This document shows, piece after piece, positions 14,578 to 21,629 of a stretch of DNA of 33,499 nt (its first letter is position 1; each line of letters opens with the position of its first letter). The notes below the pieces were generated by a model. The model saw only the letters and a program-made list of their open reading frames with translations, had not been told where the DNA came from and did no database searches. This DNA is from Phycisphaerales bacterium (GTDB lineage Bacteria > Planctomycetota > Phycisphaerae > Phycisphaerales > UBA1924), in NCBI GenBank assembly GCA_016764015.1, contig JAESSR010000078.1, positions 1 through 33,499 of the forward strand. Reading direction: 5' to 3'. The position numbers and the translations under genes were made by a program.

Positions 14578-15558
14578 TCAGTAATGGACTTTGAATGTCG
14601 GTGAGTCTTCTGGCCGCGAGCTTCGCCGGTCGTAGAGCTTTGTGGTGCTGATATTCGCGTGGCCGAGCCATTTTTGCACAAACGCGATATCTGATTTGTT
14701 CTCAAGGGCGTTGGTTGCCGCCGTTGCTCTCAGGGCGTGAAGGCACAACCCATCAACCTGTATCCCCGCTTGTGCCGCATACTTCTTGAGCATCTTGTAC
14801 ACCCCATCCCCGGTGATGGATTCGTGCAGTTTCCCGGTGCGGTTGTTGATGATTGGTCGAAACATTGCTCCCCAACGATCTTCAAAGTGCCCGGCGACGG
14901 TGAGGTACTCTTGCAGAGCTGACAACGCCGCCGGATGCACCGGCACATAGCGTGTTTTCGATCCCTTGCCAAACACCCGGAAGTGCATCACGCCTCGTCT
15001 TTCGGTAAGATCCCCAACCCGCATATCCGCGAGTTCGGTGCGCCGCAACGCATGAAAGAGATACACCGACAAGATCGCCCGATCCCGCGTCGCTTTGATC
15101 GAATCCCCCTCTGGTGCTTTGAGCAGCTTGCGGGCCTGGTCGTCTGAGAGGGCAGGGGTCTTGCCCTCGTTGTTGTCGGCTGCTGGACGCTTCACGCCAC
15201 CCACGGGGTTGTGGTGCACGGCGTTCTCGTTGCAGAGATGATCGAAGAGTGACGAGACAGCCGCCAGCTTCCTCCTAATCGTTGCCGGAGCCAGATCACG
15301 AGTTTCGAGGACACCCCGCCAGGCGATGATGTGTGCGCGAGCCACATCCCGGAACTCATCGGGATGCTCGATGCCGACGAAGGCGACGAACTCCCCGACA
15401 TCGGACTGGTATGCGCGTCGCGTGTTGGCGTTGTCGATGTTCGCAAGCCAGATGGCTGCTGCGGGGACATCGGCGAGCTGTTGAAACTCAGATGCGGTCA
15501 GTGCCCTCGTCTGATTTGGCTCTACCCGAACAATATCCTTCTGTGTGTTTTCGCCCAT
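14578..15558 (-). CDS. tyrosine recombinase / phage-type integrase (XerC/D-like)
   Basis: The protein is 326 residues from the ATG at 15558; a longer frame to 15615 adds an unconserved stretch, and the shorter start is preceded by a modest GAGA. It has an N-terminal SAM-like core-binding domain (about residues 25-120, NANTRRAYQSDVGEFVAFVG) and a catalytic domain with all expected residues: Arg172 (HALRRTEL), Lys201 (GKGSKTRYVPV), His274 and Arg277 (LHALRATAA), His300 (WLGHANISTT) and Tyr309 (KLYDRR). Enzymes of this class break and rejoin DNA through a 3'-phosphotyrosine link. It is transcribed toward the RHS locus and away from the TA island. No integron-type extra helix region is visible and no att site was identified. 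Whether it moves the island, the RHS locus or neither is open. Confidence 0.9.
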   Translation of the reverse strand: MGENTQKDIVRVEPNQTRALTASEFQQLADVPAAAIWLANIDNANTRRAYQSDVGEFVAFVGIEHPDEFRDVARAHIIAWRGVLETRDLAPATIRRKLAAVSSLFDHLCNENAVHHNPVGGVKRPAADNNEGKTPALSDDQARKLLKAPEGDSIKATRDRAILSVYLFHALRRTELADMRVGDLTERRGVMHFRVFGKGSKTRYVPVHPAALSALQEYLTVAGHFEDRWGAMFRPIINNRTGKLHESITGDGVYKMLKKYAAQAGIQVDGLCLHALRATAATNALENKSDIAFVQKWLGHANISTTKLYDRRSSRPEDSPTFKVHY

Positions 15559-15648
15559 GCTGATCTCTATCGGCTGTTTCTGTCTGATTTGAGTATTGAT
15601 AATGTATTTTATCAAGAATAAAGATCGGGGTCAATTCTCGGATTTCTC

Positions 15649-15698
15649 TTGACGAGATGGAACCGATATGGCAGAATGAATGTACAGAGTATTGTACA
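15649..15698 (+). promoter_or_regulatory. promoter and TGTACA operator of TA module 1
   Basis: TTGACG (15649-15654), a 17-base spacer and CAGAAT (15672-15677) make a sigma-70-type promoter. Two TGTACA palindromes follow at 15681 and 15693, exactly 12 bases apart. This is the same core and spacing described for the E. coli yefM-yoeB operator, so autorepression by the antitoxin is likely. A ribosome site TAGGAGA precedes the ATG at 15719. Confidence 0.75.
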
Positions 15699-15718
15699 GA
15701 TAGCCGATAGGAGATTTC

Positions 15719-16012
15719 ATGATCCGAACTACAGACATCACGAACTTCACCGAGTACCGCCAGCACCTCCGCGAGCACCATGTCCATATTAAAGAGACAG
15801 GTCGCCCGCTCTATGTCACCAACAACGGCGAACCCGAGGCGGTGGTGCTGAGTCCCGAACTCTACAACGAACTCGCCGATCAGGCCGAACTCCCTGAAAT
15901 CCTGGCCATGATTGCCAGGGGCGAGGCGGACATTGCCGCCGGTCGCTTCGTTGATGCCAAGGAAGCACACCGACAGATTGCAGAAAAGCATGGGTTGAGC
16001 ATTGATCCGTGA
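15719..16012 (+). CDS. Phd/YefM-family antitoxin, module 1
   Basis: The protein is 97 residues. Its N-terminal half has the Phd/YefM DNA-binding fold (IRTTDITNFTEYRQHL, GRPLYVTNNGEPEAVVLSPELYNEL) and its C-terminal half is a charged helix expected to cover the toxin. Antitoxins of this family bind their operator and neutralise a RelE/ParE-superfamily toxin. The stop overlaps the toxin start in TGATG. It is clearly paralogous to the antitoxin at 18324-18617, including promoter and operator, so the modules arose by duplication or by repeated capture. Confidence 0.9.
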   Translation: MIRTTDITNFTEYRQHLREHHVHIKETGRPLYVTNNGEPEAVVLSPELYNELADQAELPEILAMIARGEADIAAGRFVDAKEAHRQIAEKHGLSIDP

Positions 16013-16332
16013 TGTACAAAATCATTTATGCCCAAGAGGCCCTTGATGGGATCAATAATCAAGTCACCCACTATGTGAGCGAGTCTGTGCCCGTTGACAC
16101 CATCAATGCGTGGTTTCAAGGGCTGATCGACCAGGTGGCGGGCTTGTACAGTATGCCCAGGCGTTTCCCCGTTGCTCAATCAGTGACGAAAGTGAAGGGG
16201 TACGAAATGCGTCGCATGAACTATGGTGTGTACGCCGTTTACTATCGGGTTGATGATGATCAGAAGATGGTTGAGATCGTTGCGTTTCGCCACGGGCGAC
16301 AACAACCCTGGCTTGAGGGTGAATCATCATGA
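16012..16332 (+). CDS. RelE/ParE-superfamily toxin, module 1
   Basis: The protein is 106 residues from the ATG at 16012. It has the ParE-like fold signature: an N-terminal strand (YKIIYAQEAL), two helices, then GYEMRRMNYGVYAVYYRV and VEIVAFRHGRQQ. Family members either block gyrase (ParE) or cleave mRNA (RelE); the sequence does not decide which applies here. Its antitoxin lies directly upstream, and its stop overlaps the next small gene in ATGA, so the three genes form one coupled operon. The paralogue is at 18614-18937. Confidence 0.88.
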   Translation: MYKIIYAQEALDGINNQVTHYVSESVPVDTINAWFQGLIDQVAGLYSMPRRFPVAQSVTKVKGYEMRRMNYGVYAVYYRVDDDQKMVEIVAFRHGRQQPWLEGESS

Positions 16333-16604
16333 AGAAAAACTTTGACAAACTGAGATCACAGATGAGTGAGGATCGGATCGCTCGATCAAGCGAGCCTGCT
16401 CAAAAAATGCTCGATGAACTCCTTGCTGAAAATCTTGGGAATGGTGAGCCTGTTCCGATGGACGATGTGTACTGGACTGACTTACGAAAGCGTGTAGCGG
16501 ATATAGTTGGTGTAAATATATCAGGGCATGGAAGTCTCAAGAGTGATATGTTTCCTGGAATCAAGGATCAAGAACGGCAAGTTGCTCATGATGCTCGTAA
16601 CTAA
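16329..16604 (+). CDS. third protein of TA module 1, C-terminally altered
   Basis: The protein has 91 residues and belongs to no family I know. It overlaps the toxin stop by four bases (ATGA). It starts MKKNFDKLRSQM, and residues 1-90 align with the paralogue at 18934-19230 (shared blocks MKKNFDKLRSQM, AQKMLDE/VQKMLDE, DLRKRVAD, QERQV, DAR). It is charged, helical and lacks a signal or membrane segment. Similarity to the paralogue stops abruptly after GATGCTCG near 16598. The paralogue has nine more residues (IKKYTKPQ and before), while this copy ends at once and runs into ycaQ. A third TA partner (chaperone, second antitoxin or regulator) is possible but unproven. Confidence 0.7.
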   Translation: MKKNFDKLRSQMSEDRIARSSEPAQKMLDELLAENLGNGEPVPMDDVYWTDLRKRVADIVGVNISGHGSLKSDMFPGIKDQERQVAHDARN

Positions 16605-16608
16605 AAAG

Positions 16609-17802
16609 ATGAGTCCAAATCAAGCGCGACGAGTTGTGCTCGCAAGCCAAGGCTTACTGCAGAAAGAACCGTTCGGTCGCGGCATCAAAGGCGTAGAGCG
16701 GGCCATTAATCAACTGAGATACATCCAGATTGATACTATTTCTGTTGTTGAACGCGCGCATCACCATGTGTTAAGCACCAGAGTTCCTAATTATTCACCA
16801 GAAATGCTGCACGATTTGCAAGCCGTGCAAAAGACGGTTTTCGAGTATTGGTTTCATGCAGCAGCTTACCTGCCTATGGAAGACTACCGGTTTTATCGAC
16901 CCACCATGAATGGCCTCAAGAAGAAATGGTCGGTTGATCAAAAGATGCGTAAGGTCATATTGCAAAGAATCAAAACAGAAGGCCCTTTGTCATCAAAAGA
17001 TTTTCAAGCGCCCAAGGGTAAAAAAGCTAGTGGCTGGTGGGATTGGAAGCCAGCAAAAAGAGCTCTAGAGGTGATGTTTCTATCTGGTGAGTTAATGGTT
17101 TCCGAGAGAAAAGGGTTTCAGAAAGTGTATGACCTGACCGAAAATTGTTTGCCCACTGATATCGATTTGAGCATCCCCAACAATGAAGAACGCGGGTATT
17201 TTTATATTCGCAAGATGCTGGCCAATCTGGGCGTAGCACGCGCCAGCGATATCTGTTATGCGCGTGCAATGGTTAAGCACTCAGGATTCGATGTTCAGGC
17301 GTGGATTAATCGTTGTTTGCAAAATCTAGTGGAATCGGGCGAGGCCTTAGCTTTTTTGATTAACGGCCACCTGTATTACAGCCTTGCCAAGACATTCAAC
17401 GAAATACCTAAGCGAGTGGGTCGAAAGCACATTCGTTTTTTGTCGCCGTTCGACAACCTGGTTATCAATAGAAAACGATTGTTAGACATCTTTGGTTTTG
17501 ACTACAAACTGGAGTGCTATGTCACTGCGGAGAAACGCAAGTTTGGATATTTTGTGTTGCCAATTTTGTTTGGTGACGAGCTAATTGGTCGCCTGGATTG
17601 CAAAGCCGATAGAAAGAATAGGATTTTGATTGTTCACAATCTGTGGCTTGAAGATGGGGTTGTGGTTGATGACGAGTTGGTTTCGGCGCTAAGTGCTGGA
17701 TTAGGGGATTACAAAGTTCAGTTGGAGTGCGATGACATGGCGGTCAATGAAATTGAGAATAAAACACTTCGAAATGCATTGGTGAGACAACTTGTTCATT
17801 AA
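16609..17802 (+). CDS. ycaQ: YcaQ-family (AlkZ/AlkX-like) winged-helix DNA glycosylase
   Basis: The protein has about 397 residues from the ATG at 16609; in-frame ATGs at 16588 and 16591 would add up to seven. The start was chosen because MSPNQARRVVLASQGLL matches the usual beginning of the family. YcaQ-like proteins consist of three tandem winged helices and remove alkylated or crosslinked bases. The catalytic Q-x-D motif is visible as YIQIDTISVV, followed by ERAHHHVLSTR and later EYWFHAAAYLP and FLSPFDNLVINRKRL, all typical. The gene is AT-richer than the TA genes around it. It begins exactly where TA module 1 loses similarity to module 2, and it ends within about 30 bases of a truncated toxin gene, so it looks like inserted cargo. 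Confidence 0.88.
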   Translation: MSPNQARRVVLASQGLLQKEPFGRGIKGVERAINQLRYIQIDTISVVERAHHHVLSTRVPNYSPEMLHDLQAVQKTVFEYWFHAAAYLPMEDYRFYRPTMNGLKKKWSVDQKMRKVILQRIKTEGPLSSKDFQAPKGKKASGWWDWKPAKRALEVMFLSGELMVSERKGFQKVYDLTENCLPTDIDLSIPNNEERGYFYIRKMLANLGVARASDICYARAMVKHSGFDVQAWINRCLQNLVESGEALAFLINGHLYYSLAKTFNEIPKRVGRKHIRFLSPFDNLVINRKRLLDIFGFDYKLECYVTAEKRKFGYFVLPILFGDELIGRLDCKADRKNRILIVHNLWLEDGVVVDDELVSALSAGLGDYKVQLECDDMAVNEIENKTLRNALVRQLVH

Positions 17803-17836
17803 TAGTCTGATCAATGAGACGGACGGTGTAGGTCAT
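17803..17836 (-). pseudogene. 5' stub of a RelE/ParE-type toxin gene
   Basis: The minus-strand antitoxin at 17833-18126 ends in a TGA that overlaps an ATG at 17836 (ATGA, the usual TA coupling). This ATG opens MTYTVRLID, a typical beginning for RelE/ParE toxins, but after a few codons the sequence runs into the 3' end of ycaQ and shows no further toxin features. The rest of the toxin gene appears to be gone. Confidence 0.55.
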
Positions 17837-18126
17837 TGATCGAGTGTAAGCCCATGCTTGGTGGCGATCTTTTGGATGGTTTCTTTGGCATCATGGGTTC
17901 GCCCGGCTTTGATATCTTCCATGCTCAGGTCAATCATTTTTAGGCTATCGAGGAGCGCTGCCTTCTCTGCCATCGCATCAAATGCTTTGGGCGACATCAC
18001 AACGCCCTTGGCTTCCCCGTTGACGGTTAGGACTTCGGCCTCTCCGCTGTCGGCCAGGCGATCGAGATGGCTGGTCGCGTTCTGCCGGAAGTCGGAGAGC
18101 TTGCGGATGTTGTCGGTGCGGATCAT
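17833..18126 (-). CDS. orphan Phd/YefM-family antitoxin
   Basis: The protein is 97 residues with the Phd/YefM N-terminal domain (MIRTDNIRKLSDFRQNATSH, LTVNGEAKGVVMSPKAFDAM) and a helical, charged C-terminus ending in HGLTLDQ, like the other two antitoxins here. AAGGAGAAACC lies before the ATG. No full toxin gene follows, only a stub, and the next gene is convergent ycaQ. It may still repress its own promoter or neutralise a toxin encoded elsewhere. Confidence 0.88.
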   Translation of the reverse strand: MIRTDNIRKLSDFRQNATSHLDRLADSGEAEVLTVNGEAKGVVMSPKAFDAMAEKAALLDSLKMIDLSMEDIKAGRTHDAKETIQKIATKHGLTLDQ

Positions 18127-18146
18127 GGTTTCTCCTTACTGTATTT

Positions 18147-18164
18147 GTATCATATTTAGTATCA
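18147..18164 (-). promoter_or_regulatory. probable operator of the orphan antitoxin (GTATCA repeats)
   Basis: Two GTATCA hexamers (plus-strand sense) start at 18147 and 18159, 12 bases apart, upstream of the minus-strand antitoxin start at 18126. The period equals that of the TGTACA operators of the two plus-strand modules, while the core sequence differs. This fits a related regulator with another specificity. Confidence 0.5.
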
Positions 18165-18243
18165 CATGATTTTGCATCAATGTCCAGAAAATAGCTCAAT
18201 ATCGATGAAAATCGCAATTTTAAGGCAATTTTCCCATTTTTTC

Positions 18244-18305
18244 TTGACCAAGTGAAACCGATATGTCAGAATGAATGTACAATACAGTGTACAAGTGGTT
18301 GTACA
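18244..18305 (+). promoter_or_regulatory. promoter and triple TGTACA operator of TA module 2
   Basis: TTGACC (18244-18249), a 17-base spacer and CAGAAT (18267-18272) repeat the promoter of module 1. TGTACA occurs at 18276, 18288 and 18300, three copies with an exact 12-base period, one more than in module 1. The segment from the -35 box to the first TGTACA is nearly identical between the modules. Confidence 0.75.
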
Positions 18306-18323
18306 ACAGCCGATGAGGATCAA

Positions 18324-18617
18324 ATGACCAGAGCCCAAGACATTACCACCGCCAGCAACTATCGCTCACACCAGAGCGATCATCACACCAAGCTCCGTGA
18401 GACCGGTCGGCCACTGTTTATCACGAATCGTGGCAAACCCGAAGCGGTGCTTCTGAGCCCCGAAGCTTTCGACGCGATGCAAGACCAGCTTGATCTTGCT
18501 GAGAGCATCGCCCAGATCAATCGCAGCGAGCAACAGTACGCCGATGGCCTCGGCATCGATGCTCTTGAAGGCCTTAAGAAAATCGCCGCTGATCGTGGCA
18601 TTTCACTTGATCGATGA
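18324..18617 (+). CDS. Phd/YefM-family antitoxin, module 2
   Basis: The protein is 97 residues from the ATG at 18324, which has GAGG six bases upstream. An upstream in-frame ATG at 18252 would place coding sequence across the promoter and operator and is rejected. The Phd/YefM fold is shown by RAQDITTASNYRSHQSDHH and GRPLFITNRGKPEAVLLSPEAFDAM. The C-terminal helix ends in ADRGISLDR. Its stop overlaps the toxin start in ATGA. It is a paralogue of the antitoxin at 15719-16012. Confidence 0.9.
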   Translation: MTRAQDITTASNYRSHQSDHHTKLRETGRPLFITNRGKPEAVLLSPEAFDAMQDQLDLAESIAQINRSEQQYADGLGIDALEGLKKIAADRGISLDR

Positions 18618-18937
18618 TCTATTTCGTCCACTACAGTCCAGACATCGCCAATCTCATTAATGCCCAGGTCGAGTATCTTGAGCAGCAAGGGGCAAGCACG
18701 CCCATTGTCACAAACTGGCTCTTGGAGTTGTATGACCGAATCGCGTCACTCCGAGAGCATCCGAAGCGGTTTGTGGTTGATACGCAGCGGTCAGAAGTGA
18801 TTGGCTACGAAATTCGCCGTTTCAATCACGGTGAATACGGGGTGTTCTACCGCGTTGATGATGCGCAGGCAGTGGTTGAAATCCTTGACTTTCGACATGG
18901 CCGACGGCTTCCTTTGTCTGAGGATGAATCATCATGA
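18614..18937 (+). CDS. RelE/ParE-superfamily toxin, module 2
   Basis: The protein is 107 residues with the same layout as the module 1 toxin: MIYFVHYSPDIANLINAQ, helices, then GYEIRRFNHGEYGVFYRVDD and VEILDFRHGRRLP. It overlaps the antitoxin by four bases upstream and the third gene by four bases downstream. The module appears intact. Target (gyrase or mRNA) cannot be read from the sequence. Confidence 0.88.
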   Translation: MIYFVHYSPDIANLINAQVEYLEQQGASTPIVTNWLLELYDRIASLREHPKRFVVDTQRSEVIGYEIRRFNHGEYGVFYRVDDAQAVVEILDFRHGRRLPLSEDESS

Positions 18938-19230
18938 AGAAGAACTTCGATAAACTTCGATCGCAGATGGCTGAAGCTCGTATTGCTGATTCAAACGAGC
19001 GTGTTCAGAAAATGCTCGACGAGATACTTGCCGAAGGCCTTGAGAGCGAAGAATCAGTTCCGGCGGACGATGCGTATCGGGCTGACCTACGCAAGCGTGT
19101 AGCGGACAAAGCTGGCGGAAAAGTGTCGGGGTATGGAAGTCTGAAGAATGATGTCCCTCTTGGAACCAAGGCTCAAGAGCGGCAGGTTGTTCGTGATGCT
19201 CGGATCAAGAAATACACGAAACCGCAATGA
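18934..19230 (+). CDS. third protein of TA module 2, intact copy
   Basis: The 98-residue, charged, helical protein MKKNFDKLRSQMAEARIADS... is the full-length relative of the protein at 16329-16604. It overlaps the toxin by ATGA. Retention of this gene in both modules, in the same place and with the same overlap, argues that it belongs to the system. No known domain is recognised, and there is no membrane or export signal. Confidence 0.75.
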   Translation: MKKNFDKLRSQMAEARIADSNERVQKMLDEILAEGLESEESVPADDAYRADLRKRVADKAGGKVSGYGSLKNDVPLGTKAQERQVVRDARIKKYTKPQ

Positions 19231-19256
19231 ACCATTGGTATTGAAAGAGGCTTGAG

Positions 19257-19571
19257 ATGGCAGATGACGAGCTAAGCAGGAATCAGAAAGAGATCGAGCA
19301 ACAAGAACGAAAAGCTTGTGCCAAGTTGCGTGCTGCCGTGCTCGAAGGGTATCAAGACATTCTTGCGGGACGGGTGTACAAGTTTGAGGGGAATCTCCAA
19401 GCGATGCTTGATGAAGCTCAAAAACGAGGTGGCCTAAAGAAGAAACCCGTTCCTGATCCGGCGGATCGCCAGATTAGCGAGGGCATCAAAGACGCAGTTT
19501 TTGACGGCCCAAGCCTTGATGGTGTTGATCTTGATCGAGATCAATCACCCATGCGTGATGCCGATTTCTGA
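19257..19571 (+). CDS. hypothetical small acidic protein
   Basis: The protein is 104 residues, and AGAGGCTTGAG precedes the ATG at 19257. It follows the TA module 2 third gene by 26 bases on the same strand and may be the last gene of that operon. The middle part (RAAVLEGYQDILAGRVYKF followed by EGNLQAMLDEA) recalls the tail region of some ParD-like antitoxins, and the C-terminus is acidic and probably disordered. I cannot assign a family. Module 1 has no copy, since ycaQ occupies the place. Confidence 0.6.
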   Translation: MADDELSRNQKEIEQQERKACAKLRAAVLEGYQDILAGRVYKFEGNLQAMLDEAQKRGGLKKKPVPDPADRQISEGIKDAVFDGPSLDGVDLDRDQSPMRDADF

Positions 19572-19587
19572 ATTCAGAGATCGAGTC

Positions 19588-19920
19588 TCAGGCTGGCACA
19601 GATTCCTGCTGATCGTCTCTTGGCACAAACCGAACCTCTACCCGCTGATGAAGTGCTGCGGCTACCCGGCGAAGCATCGCCATCGAGTGCCCTTCGTAGT
19701 CTGCATCTTCGAGTTGGCAGATCACAGATGCAGAGGTGCCAACAAGTTTGGCAAAGGCACGCTGTGACAGGCCTGCATCGGTGCGGGCTTCATAAATCAT
19801 TTCCGCGATCACCATGTCATCGCGGAACGCGGCTCGCAAGTTGAGATCATCCGCAGTAGGCGGGTGACGGCGATCAAGGATTTCTCCAGCACCGGTGATG
19901 TATTGTTGTTTCTTGGTCAT
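19588..19920 (-). CDS. XRE/HigA-type helix-turn-helix antitoxin
   Basis: The protein is 110 residues with an HTH_3 domain at about residues 40-95 (IYEARTDAGLSQRAFAKLVG, SASVICQLEDADYEGHSMAML). Such proteins act as antitoxin and repressor of HigB/RelE-type pairs in which the toxin gene comes first. The ATG overlaps the stop of the ancestral toxin frame in TAATG (minus strand). It is convergent with the small gene at 19257-19571. The antitoxin is intact although its toxin is frameshifted. Confidence 0.87.
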   Translation of the reverse strand: MTKKQQYITGAGEILDRRHPPTADDLNLRAAFRDDMVIAEMIYEARTDAGLSQRAFAKLVGTSASVICQLEDADYEGHSMAMLRRVAAALHQRVEVRFVPRDDQQESVPA

Positions 19921-20302
19921 TACTGTTTCTCCTTGTAGGTGTGTCGCTCTGGGTTTACCTCAAATGCTGTTTTTCGATCGAGTGCTCGTTTGAGATCAGC
20001 CTTCGGAATTTCCCCTTCCTTTGTAAACCCGCAGGCCAAAACAGCGACATTCCGACCGTGAAAGAAGTACAAAATCCGATAGTTCTCACACGGCCAACTC
20101 TGGCTCGCAGCTCATACACCCCGTCCTGGAGCAGGTCAGCGGTTGGCCGTCGAAGTTCGTGCCCTAAAAGCTCCAGTCGCTTAATGATTTCATGGCATTT
20201 CATATGTGCTCGTTCATTCTTTGAGGTGAGTTCGCTGAGCCAATCGAGCACTGGGGCTGCTCCGTCTTCGTCGCAGTAGAATCCAACCTCAGTCTTGGGC
20301 AT
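19920..20302 (-). pseudogene. HigB/phage Gp49-like toxin, frameshifted
   Basis: The ATG at 20302 has AAGGA upstream and opens MPKTEVGFYCDEDG, with the family's block ELLGHELRRPTADLLQDGVYELRARVGRV. At about 20085-20086 the frame slips. The frame that stays open from the ATG gives nonsense to 19955, while the neighbouring frame gives NYRILYFFHGRNVAVLACGF, then TKEGEIPKADLKRAL and a TAA that overlaps the antitoxin ATG (TAATG). That is the expected toxin C-terminus in the expected place. An extra dinucleotide (AG on the coding strand, between GTG and AAC) explains the break. Unless it is a sequencing error or is bypassed, the toxin is inactive. Confidence 0.8.
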
Positions 20303-20344
20303 CCGTGTTCCTTCACTTCTGGTATTCGTCTGTTCTTACTAGCA

Positions 20345-20364
20345 TGTTCGTATATTTACGAACA
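20345..20364 (-). promoter_or_regulatory. palindromic operator of the HigBA pair
   Basis: TGTTCGTA and TACGAACA form a perfect 8-bp inverted repeat with a 4-base centre, 43 bases upstream of the toxin start. An HTH antitoxin acting as repressor would be expected to bind here. The IS5-like element starts five bases beyond it. Confidence 0.6.
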
Positions 20365-20368
20365 AAAA

Positions 20369-21629
20369 TCAAGGAATCTCTGAATAATCGCGCAACCAGC
20401 CAGCGTTTTATCCGTATATCCTTCTGAAACGAGTCTTTGACCATGATTTAGGAGTTTGCCTAATGCCGATCCGCAAGAATGCACCGATGGGGTTTGCCGA
20501 TGTGGTGCTCGATGAGCTGGGCTCGACGCGCACCTCCAAGCTTCTCTCTCGGCTCGATGCCGCCACGCCTTGGGAGAAGCTCGCCCACCCCATCAAGCAA
20601 CTCCCCGAATACAAATCGCATGGCGCAGGCCGACCGCCTTGGGAGCCGGTGATGATGCTCAAGGCCATGATGCTTGCCAAGTGGTTCAATCTTTCGGATC
20701 CGGGGCTCGAAGAAGCTCTCCTCGATCGCATCAGCTTCCGCAAGTTTGTTGGGCTTTCATTCTCCGACGCCACGCCTGATGAGACGACCTTCGTCAAGTT
20801 CCGCAAGCGATTGCGCGAGGCCAAGCTCGACGAATACCTCTTCCAATCCGTCGTCAAACACCTTGATTCAAAGGGCTTTCTTGTACGCGAGGGCACGATG
20901 GTCGATGCAACAATCATCGAGCAATCAACGGGGTCAAAGAACGACGAAGGCGAAAACACGCGCGATCAAGACGCGAGTTTCACCAAGAAGCACGGCAAGA
21001 CTTATCACGGCTACAAGGCGCACATCGCCTGCGATATGTCGGGCGTGATCACGGATTACAAAGTGACGACGGCCAAGGCGCATGACAGCAAGTGCATCGA
21101 CGAGTTGGTTGAAAATGAAGAGCAAGTCGTGTACGCCGACAGCGCGTACTCGTCGAAGGATCGGCGTGAGGCGTTGCGCAAACGCAAAGTGATCGACGCG
21201 ATTGTCTACAAACGATCGCGTGGCCAAGCCGAGTTGTATGATTGGCAAGATCGGTGGAATGTGCTTGTTTCCAAGGTCCGATCCGGGGTGGAGCATCCGT
21301 TTGCGATGATGAAGCATCAACTTGGGTATCGCAAGGTGCGCTACCGCGGCTTGGAAAGAAATAGTTTTGATGTGTGCTTGATGTTGATGGCGTGCAACCT
21401 GAAACGGAGCGTATGGCTGGGGGCAAAGTCGGCGGATATGTGTGTGGATCCGGTGCCAAAGAAGTGATGAGTGCGCGGTGGCTGCGCGCTCACCGAGGCG
21501 AAACCGTTCAAATCGTGCGGAATGAAGCCTCAAATGACCGGTTTGAGCAAGTTGAACAAAAAAATATTGCTGCCACTCGATTTCGAGTAGAATCAGGTAG
21601 ATATCTTTGATTGGTCAGAGATTCCTTGA
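20369..21629 (+). mobile_element. IS5-family insertion sequence
   Basis: TCAAGGAATCTCTGA at 20369-20383 is matched exactly, inverted, by TCAGAGATTCCTTGA at 21615-21629. These 15-bp terminal repeats bracket one transposase gene, giving an element of about 1.26 kb. No clear target-site duplication is seen next to the ends, so the exact outer borders may shift by a few bases or the flanks have changed since insertion. The left end abuts the HigBA operator and the right end lies in the 5' part of the next frame. Confidence 0.8.
20463..21467 (+). CDS. IS5-family transposase
   Basis: The protein is 334 residues with TTAGGAG upstream of the ATG. It has the DUF772-like N-terminal domain (GRPPWEPVMMLKAMMLAKWF, LSFSDATPDETTFVKFRKRL) and a DDE core with Asp148 (MVDATII), Asp226 (YADSAYSS) and Glu277 (SGVEHPFAMMK), plus the usual YRKVRYRGLERN ending. 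The gene is full length with no stops, so the copy may be active. Expression would be driven from within the element. Confidence 0.92.
   Translation: MPIRKNAPMGFADVVLDELGSTRTSKLLSRLDAATPWEKLAHPIKQLPEYKSHGAGRPPWEPVMMLKAMMLAKWFNLSDPGLEEALLDRISFRKFVGLSFSDATPDETTFVKFRKRLREAKLDEYLFQSVVKHLDSKGFLVREGTMVDATIIEQSTGSKNDEGENTRDQDASFTKKHGKTYHGYKAHIACDMSGVITDYKVTTAKAHDSKCIDELVENEEQVVYADSAYSSKDRREALRKRKVIDAIVYKRSRGQAELYDWQDRWNVLVSKVRSGVEHPFAMMKHQLGYRKVRYRGLERNSFDVCLMLMACNLKRSVWLGAKSADMCVDPVPKK

Noticed and set aside
18252..18323. Longer start for the module 2 antitoxin
   Set aside because: It would run through the -10 box and the three TGTACA operator sites; the ATG at 18324 has a ribosome site and matches the module 1 protein.
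14578..19920. Integron: recombinase beside an array of TA genes
   Set aside because: The recombinase lacks the extra integron-specific segment as far as I can see, the TA operons have their own promoters and lie on both strands, and no attC-like repeats were found between them.
20934..21533. Minus-strand frame of 199 residues across the IS5 transposase
   Set aside because: Shadow of the transposase; His/Ala-rich and without motifs.
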